NCBI RefSeq assembly: GCF_012911925.1 | Contig: NZ_JAAXKY010000006.1 | Span: forward strand, 1 to 64,000 | DNA length: 64,000 bases | Direction: 5' to 3' | Source of the DNA: Pseudonocardia xinjiangensis | GTDB lineage: Bacteria; Actinomycetota; Actinomycetes; Mycobacteriales; Pseudonocardiaceae | Shown here: positions 29,711 to 37,959 of the stretch, piece after piece | Position numbering within the stretch: the stretch's first letter is position 1 | Layout: each line of letters begins with the position of its first letter | Notes under the pieces: model-generated | The model's database searches: none | The model's input: only the letters and a program-made list of their open reading frames with translations | What the model was told of the DNA's origin: nothing | Position numbers and translations under genes: made by a program

Positions 29711-30574
29711 GTGCACAGGTCGATGAACGGGTTGAAGACAGCGCTGCTGCTGGGCGGTCTGAGCGCGCTGGTGCTGCTCGTCGGGTCGCTGTTCGGCCGC
29801 GGCGGGCTGCTCATCGCGTTCGTGGTCGCACTGGCGATGAACGGCTATGCGTTCTTCAACTCCGACAAGCTCGCGCTGCGCGCCATGCACGCGCGGCCCA
29901 TCACCGAGGCGGAGCACCCGGCCATGTACCGGATCGTGCGCGAGCTCTCGCGCACCGCCCGCCAGCCGATGCCCCGCCTCTACATCTCGCCCACCGCGGC
30001 CCCCAACGCGTTCGCCACCGGTCGTAGCCCGCGGCACGCCGCCGTGTGCGCCACCACCGGACTGCTGGCCCTGCTCGACGAGCGGGAGCTGCGCGCGGTG
30101 CTGGGCCACGAGCTGAGCCACGTCTACAACCGCGACATCCTCATCTCCTCGGTGGCCGGGGCGCTCGCGTCGATGGTGAGCCTGCTGGCCAACATCGCCA
30201 TGTTCGCCGGCCTGTTCGGCGGTGGCGACGAGGAGCGGCCCAACCCGCTGGCGCTGCTGCTGATCGCGCTGCTCGGGCCCGTCGCGGCCGGGCTCGTCCA
30301 GATGGCCGTGAGCCGTTCGCGGGAGTTCCAGGCCGACGCGAGCGGCGCCGCTCTCACTGGCGACCCGCTGGCGCTGGCCTCCGCCCTGCGCAAGCTCGAG
30401 CGTGGCACCCAGCTTGCGCCGCTGCCCCCTGAGCCACAGCTGATGTCCCAGTCCCACCTCATGATCGCCAGCCCGTTCCGGACGGGCGAGCAGATGACCA
30501 GGCTGTTCTCCACCCACCCGCCTCTGCAGGAGCGGATCCGCAGGCTGGAGCAGATGCGCCTCGGGCGCCCCTGA
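29711..30574 (+). CDS. htpX: Membrane zinc metalloprotease HtpX
   Basis: M48 protease of 287 aa for quality control of membrane proteins. The catalytic HEXXH is in [20 protein letters not shown], and the third zinc ligand is the Glu in [18 protein letters not shown]. Two helices lie near the N-terminus ([17 protein letters not shown] and the next), two more in the middle. GTG at 29711 follows GGAAGGA at proper distance; the next in-frame ATG (29723) does not. Confidence 0.93.
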   Translation: MHRSMNGLKTALLLGGLSALVLLVGSLFGRGGLLIAFVVALAMNGYAFFNSDKLALRAMHARPITEAEHPAMYRIVRELSRTARQPMPRLYISPTAAPNAFATGRSPRHAAVCATTGLLALLDERELRAVLGHELSHVYNRDILISSVAGALASMVSLLANIAMFAGLFGGGDEERPNPLALLLIALLGPVAAGLVQMAVSRSREFQADASGAALTGDPLALASALRKLERGTQLAPLPPEPQLMSQSHLMIASPFRTGEQMTRLFSTHPPLQERIRRLEQMRLGRP

Positions 30575-30582
30575 GCGCTCGC

Positions 30583-31380
30583 TCAGCGGTGCTCGGGGCT
30601 TCCGGCGGGCACCGGGAAGAGACGCGTCAGCCACTCCTGCCAGTCGGCGGTGAGCGCTGGGGCGTCCACCGGCTCTCCGTAGAAGTAGTGGTAGGCGCTC
30701 ACCCCGCACCCGTCGGCTCCCTCGGCCCCGATGCGGTGCAGGCCGCCAGCAGAGCGCACGCCGAGGAACTCCTCGTTCGCGACGTCCACCACGCCGGCGA
30801 TCGGGGCCGGCCCGTCAGGGGCGAGGGTGACCTCGGTGCCGACGGCGGGATGGCCGCCCAGTCCGAGCGCGCGATGCAGCACCGGCCACACCTCGGACGC
30901 CGACCCGGCCGTGTAGCCCATCGTCACGACGTTCTGCACCCGCTGCCCCGCGAAGTGCTCGAGGTAGCTGCGCAGGTTGGTGAAGAACAGGCGCCACCCG
31001 GCGTCGAAGCTGTCGTACTCGCCGTCCCAGTCCGTGCCGTCGAGGAACCCGCTCTGCACGAACCGCAGGACCGTGCCACCGCCGTCGCGGCCCTCCACGA
31101 TGAACTCGTAGGCGTAGTCGGGGCGCCCGTCCTCGGGGTGGTCGAAGGAGCCGTAGGCGAACCGCCCGCGTCCCTCGCCGGACACCGGCTCCCACGCCGT
31201 CACGCGGCCGGAGGCCTCGTACCCGCTGCCGTAGTCCTGTTCGACCGCGCCACCCTCGCGCGGCTCCACCCGCTGGGGGACGAACCAGGCGGAGATCCCG
31301 GGCCCGGTCGCGATCGCCTCCCACACCTCCTCCGGGTCCGCCTCCAGCTCGAGGTCGAGCTCCAGCCGCCGTTCCGTCAT
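30583..31380 (-). CDS. SRPBCC (AHSA1-like) domain protein
   Basis: A 265-aa START-fold protein. The N-terminal half has the AHSA1 pattern: ELDLELEADPEEVWEAIATG, SAWFVPQRVEPREGG, GGGTVLRFVQSGF and the Trp-rich segment with YLEHFAG. The second half looks like a further SRPBCC-like unit without clear motifs. It overlaps the upstream ArsR-type gene by four bases, a pairing common in actinobacteria. The ligand is unknown. Confidence 0.8.
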   Translation of the reverse strand: MTERRLELDLELEADPEEVWEAIATGPGISAWFVPQRVEPREGGAVEQDYGSGYEASGRVTAWEPVSGEGRGRFAYGSFDHPEDGRPDYAYEFIVEGRDGGGTVLRFVQSGFLDGTDWDGEYDSFDAGWRLFFTNLRSYLEHFAGQRVQNVVTMGYTAGSASEVWPVLHRALGLGGHPAVGTEVTLAPDGPAPIAGVVDVANEEFLGVRSAGGLHRIGAEGADGCGVSAYHYFYGEPVDAPALTADWQEWLTRLFPVPAGSPEHR

Positions 31381-31967
31381 GGCTTCTCCCTGGGCGTCCT
31401 CGGGTGCACCGCGACGACCACCCGGTACGGGCGGCCTCCCGGAGCGCTGTCGTCGTGGTACTTGGACACGAGCGCGGTGACCGCGGACGCGAGCTCGTCG
31501 GCGAAGGCGGCCCGGTCACCCGCGGACCCGAACCGGACCTCGCCGTCGATCGCAAACGTGGCCAGCCGCTTGCCCGCCTTCGTGGCCCCGGTGAGCAGGT
31601 CACCGACCTCCCGCACGGTCCGGGCGGCGACGGCGATCAGCCAGCGTGCCGAGAGACGATCGGGGGTGCGTCCGGGGTCGGGGGCGACGGCCCCGAGGGC
31701 GGCGGGCGAGATCACGTAGCTGGCCGCGGTGGCCTGCATGACCCGCTCGGTCATGTTGCCCTTGCGTCGTTCCTCCACGAGCTCGACGAGCCCGTGCTGC
31801 TCCAGCGCGCGAAGGTGATAGTTGATCTTCTGTCGGGGCAGGCCGACCTTCGCCGCGAGACTGCTGGCCGACCCGGGCTCGACCAGCTCGGCCAACAGCC
31901 GGGCGCGGACGGGGTCGAGCGAGATCCCCGCCGCCGCAGGGTCGTCGATGACCGCGATCTCCAGCAC
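31377..31967 (-). CDS. ArsR-type winged-helix regulator
   Basis: A 196-aa regulator whose N-terminal 90 residues form a winged helix: SLDPVRARLLAELVEPGSAS, then LAAKVGLPRQKINYHLRALE as recognition region and GLVELVEERRKGNMTE as wing. The C-terminal part is a probable sensor domain of unknown ligand. Cotranscribed with the SRPBCC gene. A perfect palindrome 18 bases upstream suggests autoregulation. Confidence 0.82.
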   Translation of the reverse strand: MLEIAVIDDPAAAGISLDPVRARLLAELVEPGSASSLAAKVGLPRQKINYHLRALEQHGLVELVEERRKGNMTERVMQATAASYVISPAALGAVAPDPGRTPDRLSARWLIAVAARTVREVGDLLTGATKAGKRLATFAIDGEVRFGSAGDRAAFADELASAVTALVSKYHDDSAPGGRPYRVVVAVHPRTPREKP

Positions 31968-31984
31968 GGGCGAACGGTCTCACC

Positions 31985-32000
31985 GACAAGAAATCTTGTC
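31985..32000. promoter_or_regulatory. Probable ArsR-type operator
   Basis: Perfect 7-2-7 palindrome GACAAGA-AA-TCTTGTC located 18 bases upstream of the regulator start, where binding would block the operon's own promoter. Confidence 0.6.
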
Positions 32001-32025
32001 AAGGGACGGAAGGGGCCGCCCCGGA

Positions 32026-32080
32026 GTTCAGGAAAGCCACTTTCCTGTCCTCAGAGGGCGGGAAAGTGGCTTTCCTGAAC
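32026..32080. terminator. 20-bp perfect inverted repeat, probable bidirectional terminator
   Basis: Arms 32026-32045 and 32061-32080 pair perfectly over 20 bp with a 15-base loop. Each arm contains the near-palindrome GGAAAG-N3-CTTTCC. It begins 27 bases beyond the stop of the DinB-like gene that reads leftward. Confidence 0.7.
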
Positions 32081-32106
32081 CGGCGGGGACGCTCCCGCGA
32101 GCGCGT

Positions 32107-32679
32107 TCACGGCGTCCGTCCCATCATCGCGAGCAGCTCAGCCTGCGCCCCGGCTCCGGCCGCGACCTCGACCCGCGCGCCGATCACCCCGATCTCCCGG
32201 TACGTCGACTCCATCGAGCCGAACCAGGCCCGCACGGCCGCGACGGCCTCGGCGTCCATCGTCTCGTCGGCCCCCAGCGCCCGAGCCAGGTCGACGGCGT
32301 GGACGAGGTGGTCGGCGGCGAGCTGCATGGCGTACTCGCGGCCGGGGTGGTCGCCGAAGGACAGGTGCACGACGCGGTCCATCGCCCCCTCGGCGAAGAC
32401 GGCGGACAGCGCCCGCGCGGCCGCGTCGTCGAATGCGCTCACCGGGTCGCCGCCGAGCAGGTCGCCCTCGAACCGGGAGCCGACCTCCCCGATCGTCGCT
32501 CCGGCGAAGAGCGGGGGCGCCCACAGCTCCTCCTCGACGAGATGGCGGACCAGATCGCGCACCGTCCAGCCGGGAAGGGGTGTCGGTGCGTCCCAGCGAC
32601 CGTCGACGGCGTGCACCTGCGCGCCGAACTCCGCGCTGCACCGGGCGTAGATCTGGCGGACGTCCACCCGGGTGAGCAT
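32107..32679 (-). CDS. TIGR03086-family DinB/mycothiol-type metal-binding protein
   Basis: A 190-aa four-helix protein of the MDMPI/DinB-like class found in mycothiol-producing actinobacteria. Conserved metal-site histidines appear in GWTVRDLVRHLVEEE and in LAADHLVHAVDLARALG. Family members are thought to be thiol-dependent transferases or isomerases, but no substrate is evident. ATG start at 32679; divergent from the AraC-type gene. Confidence 0.8.
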   Translation of the reverse strand: MLTRVDVRQIYARCSAEFGAQVHAVDGRWDAPTPLPGWTVRDLVRHLVEEELWAPPLFAGATIGEVGSRFEGDLLGGDPVSAFDDAAARALSAVFAEGAMDRVVHLSFGDHPGREYAMQLAADHLVHAVDLARALGADETMDAEAVAAVRAWFGSMESTYREIGVIGARVEVAAGAGAQAELLAMMGRTP

Positions 32680-32760
32680 GCCCCCTCAGCAGGCCCTTCC
32701 AGAACCCCCGGCCGGGCCGCGGCTCTCGGAGTTGTCGGGGGTGGCGGGCATGCTGGACCT

Positions 32761-33588
32761 GTGCCGGAGCCTGCTGCGCCCACCACGAGTGAGTCCGGCC
32801 TGCTCGGGGTGCGCGATGTCGGCTTCTCCCTGGAGCGATTTCCGCCCGCACCCGATCTGGCCGGGCTCGTCGAGCGCCACTGGCTGGTGTCCTGGGATCT
32901 GCCGCCGGGGCAAGATGCGTCGGTCACGCTGCTGCCGCACCCGTGCGTCAACCTCGTGCTCGACGGGGGGCGGCTGGCGGTCTCGGGGGTGGGCCGCGAC
33001 CGGTTCACCTACGGCTACCGCGAGTCGGGCCGGGTGTTCGGCGTGAAGTTCCGGCCGGGAGCCTTCCTGCCGTTCCTGCGTGCGCCCGTCTCCCACATCA
33101 CCGACGCGGTGCTGCCGGCCGAGCAGCTGTGGGGCCCCGCCGCAGACCGGCTGGCCACGCGGATGACGGCGGCGCCCGGCGTCGACGACCTCGTCCGGCT
33201 GGTCGAGGCCTTCCTTCGGGAGCGCAGGCCCCCGCACGACCCGCAGGTGGAGCTGGTCGGCCGGATCGTCGTGGCTCTGCTGCACGACCGCACGATCAGC
33301 CGCGTCGACGACGTCACCCAGCGGTTCGGCATCAGCCCGCGCACGCTGCAGCGGCTGTTCCAACGCTACGTCGGGGTCAGCCCGAAGTGGGTGCTGCGCC
33401 GCTACCGGCTGCACGAGGCCGCGGCGGCGCTCGCCAGGGAGCAGCACCGGCCGTGGGCGGAGGTCGCCGCCGAGCTGGGCTACTTCGACCAGTCCCACTT
33501 CATCCGCGACTTCACCACGGCGGTCGGTCTGACGCCGGCGGCCTACGCCCAGGCCTGCCTGCAGTCGCGGGCCCCGGTCAGCGCCTGA
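32761..33588 (+). CDS. AraC-family regulator
   Basis: A 275-aa regulator. The N-terminal part (about residues 10-150) is the sensor-like domain common in these proteins (WDLPPGQDASVTLLPHPCVN, FGVKFRPGAFLPFL). The C-terminal AraC domain has two helix-turn-helices: DDVTQRFGISPRTLQRLFQR and WAEVAAELGYFDQSHFIRDF. The start is uncertain; GTG at 32761 is the first that does not overlap the divergent gene. Confidence 0.82.
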   Translation: MPEPAAPTTSESGLLGVRDVGFSLERFPPAPDLAGLVERHWLVSWDLPPGQDASVTLLPHPCVNLVLDGGRLAVSGVGRDRFTYGYRESGRVFGVKFRPGAFLPFLRAPVSHITDAVLPAEQLWGPAADRLATRMTAAPGVDDLVRLVEAFLRERRPPHDPQVELVGRIVVALLHDRTISRVDDVTQRFGISPRTLQRLFQRYVGVSPKWVLRRYRLHEAAAALAREQHRPWAEVAAELGYFDQSHFIRDFTTAVGLTPAAYAQACLQSRAPVSA

Positions 33589-33691
33589 CCCCACCGCGCA
33601 CACCTGATGGCCATCGCACACACGTCCTGCGGTGTGCACGGTGGCCACTGGATGTGCACCGCGCAGTGATCGGATGCGGGATGCTGGCGCC

Positions 33692-34414
33692 GTGACCGGT
33701 CTCCGCGTGCGCCGGGGCGGCGGCAGCGCCCCCGTCGTGTTGTTGCTGCACGGGCTCGGCGCCACCTCGGAGGTGTGGGACGGGGTCGTGGACGCTCTCG
33801 GCGACCGTGCCTGGGTGGCGCCCGACCTGCCCGGGCACGGCGGGTCGGATCCGCTGCCGCACTACACGTTCCCCGCGGTGGCCGCAGCGGTGGCCGACCT
33901 GGTCGACCCCGCAGGCACGGTGGCCGTCGGGCACTCGTTCGGCGGGGTCGTCGCGCTCCACCTCGCGAGCCGCCCCGGCGTCCGTGCGGTGGTCGGACTC
34001 GGGATCAAGGTCGCCTGGACCGACGACGAGCTCGCCCGCGCCGCGAAGGTCGCCGCCCGGGAGCCCGTGCGCTTCGACACCCGCGCCGAGGCCGTAGCCC
34101 GCCACCTGCGCGTCGCCGGACTCGACGGCCTGGTCGGGCCGGACCAGCCGGCGGCGGCCGCGGGCGTCGTCGAGGAGGGCGGCCGCTGGCGCCCCACCCT
34201 CGACCCCCGCGCCTTCGGCGTCGGCGAACCGGGTGTCGCTGCCCTGCTCGCCGCGGCCCCCGTCCCGGTGGTGCTGGCCCGGGGGGAGCACGACCCGATG
34301 GTCAGCTCCGCCGACCTGCTGGCGCTCGCCCCGAACTCCGTCGACCTGCCCGGGCTCGGCCACAACGCCCACGTGGAGTCCCCGGCTGCGGTCGCGGCGC
34401 TGATCCCGGCCTAG
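33692..34414 (+). CDS. Alpha/beta hydrolase
   Basis: A 240-aa hydrolase with the full catalytic set: oxyanion region LLLHGLGATSEVW, nucleophile elbow VGHSFGG, Asp in LARGEHDPMVS and His in LPGLGHNAHVESP. The substrate is unknown. GTG at 33692 fits the usual short N-terminus (TGLRVRRGG); an ATG at 33674 is the alternative. Confidence 0.82.
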   Translation: MTGLRVRRGGGSAPVVLLLHGLGATSEVWDGVVDALGDRAWVAPDLPGHGGSDPLPHYTFPAVAAAVADLVDPAGTVAVGHSFGGVVALHLASRPGVRAVVGLGIKVAWTDDELARAAKVAAREPVRFDTRAEAVARHLRVAGLDGLVGPDQPAAAAGVVEEGGRWRPTLDPRAFGVGEPGVAALLAAAPVPVVLARGEHDPMVSSADLLALAPNSVDLPGLGHNAHVESPAAVAALIPA

Positions 34415-34439
34415 CCGCCGTGTTACGGTCCGAAACAGC

Positions 34440-34632
34440 ATGTGGTTGCGCCTAGGGTTCCGCTGACCGTCCGCCTCCCATCCGACAATCAGGGCGGCCC
34501 AGGCCTGGACCGAGCGGCGCCACGGCGAGGCTGTCCGCCTGGACGTCTGGTCGACACCTGACGGGATAAAAGCCCCGAGGGCTCCGTGTTCGACCTGCCC
34601 ACTTTCTTGTGGGATCGACTCCAGGAGCCACC
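34440..34632 (+). promoter_or_regulatory. ykkC-class (guanidine-I-like) riboswitch candidate with RBS-sequestering hairpin
   Basis: The leader holds the ykkC signature blocks in order: CTAGGGTTCCG (34452-34462), CTGGACCGAGCGG (34505-34517) and ACGGGATAAAAGCCCCG (34561-34577). Downstream, GGCTCC (34580-34585) can pair with GGAGCC (34624-34629), which overlaps the AGGAG ribosome site; CCCAC/GTGGG forms the inner stem. Identification rests on recalled consensus. Guanidine, ppGpp and PRPP subclasses share the scaffold; a transporter downstream favours guanidine. Confidence 0.75.
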
Positions 34633-35529
34633 GTGGTGACTGCCCCTCTGACCGCTGACCTCGCCTCGTCGACCGACCCGTCCGCCGGAGTCGGTGGCGC
34701 GTTCGTCGCGATCACCTTGTTCGCCGCGCTGCTCCACGCGACGTGGAACGCGATGGCTCACGCAGTGCCGGACCGGCTGGTCGGCTTCGGCCTCATCGGG
34801 GTCGCCTACACGCTTGTCGGCGGGGCCGTCGCCGTCGGGCTCGGCCTGCCACCTGCGTCGGTGTGGCCGCTCATCCTGGCCTCGGCGGCCTTGCACGTCG
34901 CCTACAACCTGCTGCTGCTCACCAGCTTCCAGCTCGGCGAGTTCAGCCAGGTCTACCCGGTGGCGCGCGGAACGGCCCCGTGGCTCGTCGTGGTGATCGA
35001 GGTCGCGGTGCTCGGCCGGACCCTGCCGCTCTGGCAGCTGGTCGGTGTCCTCGTCATGTCGGCCGGGCTCATCAGTCTGGCGCTCGAGGGCGGTCGCTTC
35101 TCCCGGGCGCAGCTTCCCGCGTTGGGCGCGGCGGTGGCGACGGGGGCATGCATCGCGGCCTACACCGTCGTCGACGCCCAGGCGGTGGCGACGGCGGCCG
35201 TGCCGGTCTACGCAGCCTGGATGTTCCTGCTCCAGGGCCCGGTGGTGCCCGTCATCGCGCTCATGGCCCGGGGCCGCGGCCTACTGACCGGGACCAGCCG
35301 CTCGACGATGACGCGCGGCCTCGCCGGCGGGCTCGTCTCCCTCCTCGCCTACGGGCTCGTGCTCTACGCCCAGACCAGCGGCGCGACCGCCGCCGTCGCC
35401 GCACTCCGGGAGAGCAGCATCGTCTTCGGAGCGATCATCGGGACCGTGGTGCTGAAGGAGCGCTTCGGGCTCTCACGCATCGCGGCGGCGATCATCGTCA
35501 CCGTGGGCATCGTATTGATCACTCTCTGA
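34633..35529 (+). CDS. EamA/DMT-family transporter under a riboswitch
   Basis: A 298-aa ten-helix transporter. EamA repeats are recognisable: FAALLHATWNAMAHAVPDR and LLTSFQLGEFSQVYPVARG in the first, VAALRESSIVFGAIIGTVVL in the second. The GTG at 34633 sits five bases after AGGAG and directly follows the riboswitch candidate. If the riboswitch senses guanidine, this would be a guanidine exporter not of the SMR family; the substrate is inference. Confidence 0.85.
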   Translation: MVTAPLTADLASSTDPSAGVGGAFVAITLFAALLHATWNAMAHAVPDRLVGFGLIGVAYTLVGGAVAVGLGLPPASVWPLILASAALHVAYNLLLLTSFQLGEFSQVYPVARGTAPWLVVVIEVAVLGRTLPLWQLVGVLVMSAGLISLALEGGRFSRAQLPALGAAVATGACIAAYTVVDAQAVATAAVPVYAAWMFLLQGPVVPVIALMARGRGLLTGTSRSTMTRGLAGGLVSLLAYGLVLYAQTSGATAAVAALRESSIVFGAIIGTVVLKERFGLSRIAAAIIVTVGIVLITL

Positions 35530-35594
35530 AGGTGACGTGACGTCGGTGCGGCTCGCCAGGGGCAGCCACACCGACGGTCACGCTCATCGTCGCC

Positions 35595-36086
35595 CTACCG
35601 GTAGTTGGTGAACTGCAGGGCGATCCCGAAGTCCTTGCCCTTGAGCAGCGCGATGACGGCCTGCAGGTCGTCCTTCTTCTTGCCTGACACGCGCAGCTGG
35701 TCGCCCTGGATCTGGGCCTGCACGCCCTTCAGCTTCTCGTCCCGGATGGCCTTGCTGATCTCCTTGGCCTTGTCCGACTCGATGCCCTGCAGGATCTTGC
35801 CGTTGACCTTGTAGATCTTCCCGGACACCGCGGGCTCGCCGGCCTCGAACGCCTTCAGCGAGATGTTCCGCTTGATCAGCTTCTCCTTGAAGACCTCGAC
35901 GGCCGCCATGGCCCGCTCCTCGGTCTCCGACTCGATCGTCAGAGCCCCCTCACCGGCCCAGGCGATCGAGGTCCCCGTCCCGCGGAAGTCGAAGCGCTGC
36001 GAGAGCTCCTTCGCCGCCTGGTTGAGGGCGTTGTCGACCTCCTGCCGGTCGACCTTGCTCACCACGTCGAACGACGGGTCAGCCAT
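35595..36086 (-). CDS. YajQ family nucleotide-binding protein
   Basis: A 163-aa UPF0234/YajQ protein with two ferredoxin-like domains. It shows [32 protein letters not shown] and [20 protein letters not shown]. Some YajQ proteins bind c-di-GMP; that is not implied here. ATG at 36086 has AGGAGG six bases upstream; the adjacent GTG at 36089 is too close to the site. Confidence 0.92.
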   Translation of the reverse strand: MADPSFDVVSKVDRQEVDNALNQAAKELSQRFDFRGTGTSIAWAGEGALTIESETEERAMAAVEVFKEKLIKRNISLKAFEAGEPAVSGKIYKVNGKILQGIESDKAKEISKAIRDEKLKGVQAQIQGDQLRVSGKKKDDLQAVIALLKGKDFGIALQFTNYR

Positions 36087-36166
36087 CACGTGCCTCCTTG
36101 GTGACCGGGCCGCTGCTGGACCCGGTTCATCGCTGTCGTATCCTCATACCCGCGCCACGGCGCACT

Positions 36167-36248
36167 GGCAGGTTGCCCGAGTGGCCAAAGGGAGCGGACT
36201 GTAAATCCGTCGGCTTAGCCTACGAAGGTTCGAATCCTTCACCTGCCA
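36167..36248 (+). tRNA. tRNA-Tyr (GTA)
   Basis: An 82-nt class II tRNA. The acceptor arms GGCAGGT (36167-36173) and ACCTGCC (36241-36247) pair fully, with discriminator A. The anticodon GTA is at 36201-36203; a long variable arm follows and the T-arm reads GGTTCGAATCC. CCA is not encoded. It is the integration site of the downstream element and remains intact. Confidence 0.97.
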
Positions 36249-36257
36249 CACCCAGGC
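36198..36257 (+). repeat. Left attachment site (attL core)
   Basis: Sixty bases from the anticodon loop of tRNA-Tyr to ten bases past its end, identical to 45403-45462. After one mismatch another 41 bases match, covering the tRNA terminator. Confidence 0.9.
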
Positions 36258-36259
36258 GG

Positions 36260-36299
36260 AACGGCCCCTGAACTGCGGAAACGCAGGACAGGGGCCGTT
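36260..36299 (+). terminator. Terminator of tRNA-Tyr
   Basis: Nested hairpin: outer stem AACGGCCCCTG/CAGGGGCCGTT, inner stem CTGCG-GAAA-CGCAG. It is duplicated at 45465-45504 beyond the right attachment site. Confidence 0.8.
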
Positions 36300-36370
36300 C
36301 TGCTGTGGGCCGGCTGTGTCCGGCTGCATCCCACCAGTTACGGGTATCCACGGACGCATCACGGACGCGA

Positions 36371-37753
36371 TCATGAACCGCCGTCCCGGAGAGCCTGCTC
36401 GACCCGTCGGCGGAGCGCGTCGTCCTGGCCAGCGATGCACTTGGCGTAGACCCGAAGCAAGACGTCGACGCTGTGGCCGGCCCAGGCAGCTATCTGAGGA
36501 GCGGGCACACCTCCGTTAAGCCACGTCGACACGGCCGCGTGCCGGAGGTCGTAGGGGCGGCGAGCGAGCGGTGAGGCGGCTTCCTCCGGAATGAAGGCCG
36601 TGGTTCGGGCGGAGGCCCACAGCCGGCCGTAGAGGCTTTCCGAGAGCGGGCCGCCTCGCACACCGCGGAACAGCCGGCCGTCGGGGGCTGTGCCGTGCTC
36701 CTCGAGGTGTTCGCGTAGGAGCGCGGTCAGCTCCGGCGGAGACGGCACGATCCGCACTTCCTCTGTGCCGCGGTGCTTGAGCTGGCGGGGCTCACGACGA
36801 GTGCCCGACTGGCTCCATGAGCGGCCGGCGGACGGCGCGGAGGTGGTCAGGTACAGCTCGCCCCAGCCCTTCGCCGGCAGCGACAGCGCTTCCTTCCTCA
36901 AGTCGACTGCTTCACCGGGTCGTAGCGCGGCGTAGTACATGACTGCGAAGAACGCGACCAGGCGGTCACCGGAGGGCAGTCGCCGGACAGCTGCGAGGAG
37001 CGCACGCGCCTGGCCGTGGTTGATGACGACGCGCGGGTTGACGGCCTCCGTGACCTTCGGTGCCCGCCATTTGATCGCCGCAATCGGGTTGGCTGTGAGG
37101 TGCCCGAGCTCCACGGCGTACTCGACCGCGTTGTAGAAGATCGCCCGCTTGCGGCTCACCGTGGCCGCGGCCGCCGGCTTTCCATCCATCCGCAGCGCGA
37201 GGGCGTCGAGGGCGGGTCTCAGCACCGCCAGGTCGGCGAGATCAGCGACGGGTCGTGTGTGCGCCGCGATCCATCGTTGTGCGCGGATCAGTTCCCCCGG
37301 AGGCGGACCCGCCGCACGACGTCGAGCGTTGAACGACCATCCATAGAGCACGGCCCGCATGGTCGTATCCGCCGGCCTGCTCTTGGTCGAGGAGAGCAAC
37401 GCCGGTGTCACCGTGGCAAGTGACTCGGCGATGCCTTGGCGGCTCTTGCCGGCCGCGTGCGGCCACTTCATGTCGACATAGGTGCACGCGTGCTCGTACC
37501 AGCTTGTCAGCGCCAGATCTTCCGGTTGCCAGGAGACTGGCCGGCCGGTAGCCACATCGAACGGTTCGCCCTGCCTGGCCAGACTCAGCAGATCAGCGCG
37601 GAAGCTCTCGGCGAGCGCGCGCGTGGTGAAGCTGTCGTGCCACTCCTTCCGCCCGACGACCCACCGAACCCGGTATGTCGTGCCGCTCCGCCAGGCGCGC
37701 TTCGTCACTCCCCACACCCGCACGTCGTAGGTAGCGCCGTCACGGCCGCTCAT
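36371..37753 (-). CDS. int: Tyrosine recombinase integrase
   Basis: A 460-aa site-specific recombinase. Catalytic residues visible are Arg in YYAALRPGEAVDLRKEAL, the His-x-x-Arg region as YDLRHAAVSTWLNGG, His in AWAGHSVDVLL and the probable Tyr nucleophile in RVYAKC. The N-terminal half carries the core-binding/SAM-like domain. Adjacent to attL as usual for AICEs. ATG at 37753 overlaps the excisionase stop. Confidence 0.93.
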   Translation of the reverse strand: MSGRDGATYDVRVWGVTKRAWRSGTTYRVRWVVGRKEWHDSFTTRALAESFRADLLSLARQGEPFDVATGRPVSWQPEDLALTSWYEHACTYVDMKWPHAAGKSRQGIAESLATVTPALLSSTKSRPADTTMRAVLYGWSFNARRRAAGPPPGELIRAQRWIAAHTRPVADLADLAVLRPALDALALRMDGKPAAAATVSRKRAIFYNAVEYAVELGHLTANPIAAIKWRAPKVTEAVNPRVVINHGQARALLAAVRRLPSGDRLVAFFAVMYYAALRPGEAVDLRKEALSLPAKGWGELYLTTSAPSAGRSWSQSGTRREPRQLKHRGTEEVRIVPSPPELTALLREHLEEHGTAPDGRLFRGVRGGPLSESLYGRLWASARTTAFIPEEAASPLARRPYDLRHAAVSTWLNGGVPAPQIAAWAGHSVDVLLRVYAKCIAGQDDALRRRVEQALRDGGS

Positions 37754-37959
37754 GCCACGTCTCCGAGCGCAGCAAGCCAGGCGTCGAAATCGGCTCGGCG
37801 GATGCGGATTGCCCCGTTCGGGAGCCGGATGCAGCGCGGGCCCTTCCGGACCTGCCGCCACTGGTAGAAGGTCGATCGGGCTATCTGCAGCTCCGCACAC
37901 ACCTGATCCACCGTCAGATGCTCCGTCGCTCCCCGCACCCCGGTTGCCGATCGCTTCAC
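37750..37959 (-). CDS. xis: Excisionase (helix-turn-helix)
   Basis: A 69-aa MerR-like helix-turn-helix protein: LTVDQVCAELQIARSTFYQW, then a basic wing (RKGPRCIRLPNGAIRIRRAD) and AWLAAL. Its size and place between Rep and Int identify it as the directionality factor. GTG start in a GTGA overlap with the initiator gene. Confidence 0.88.
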   Translation of the reverse strand: MKRSATGVRGATEHLTVDQVCAELQIARSTFYQWRQVRKGPRCIRLPNGAIRIRRADFDAWLAALGDVA

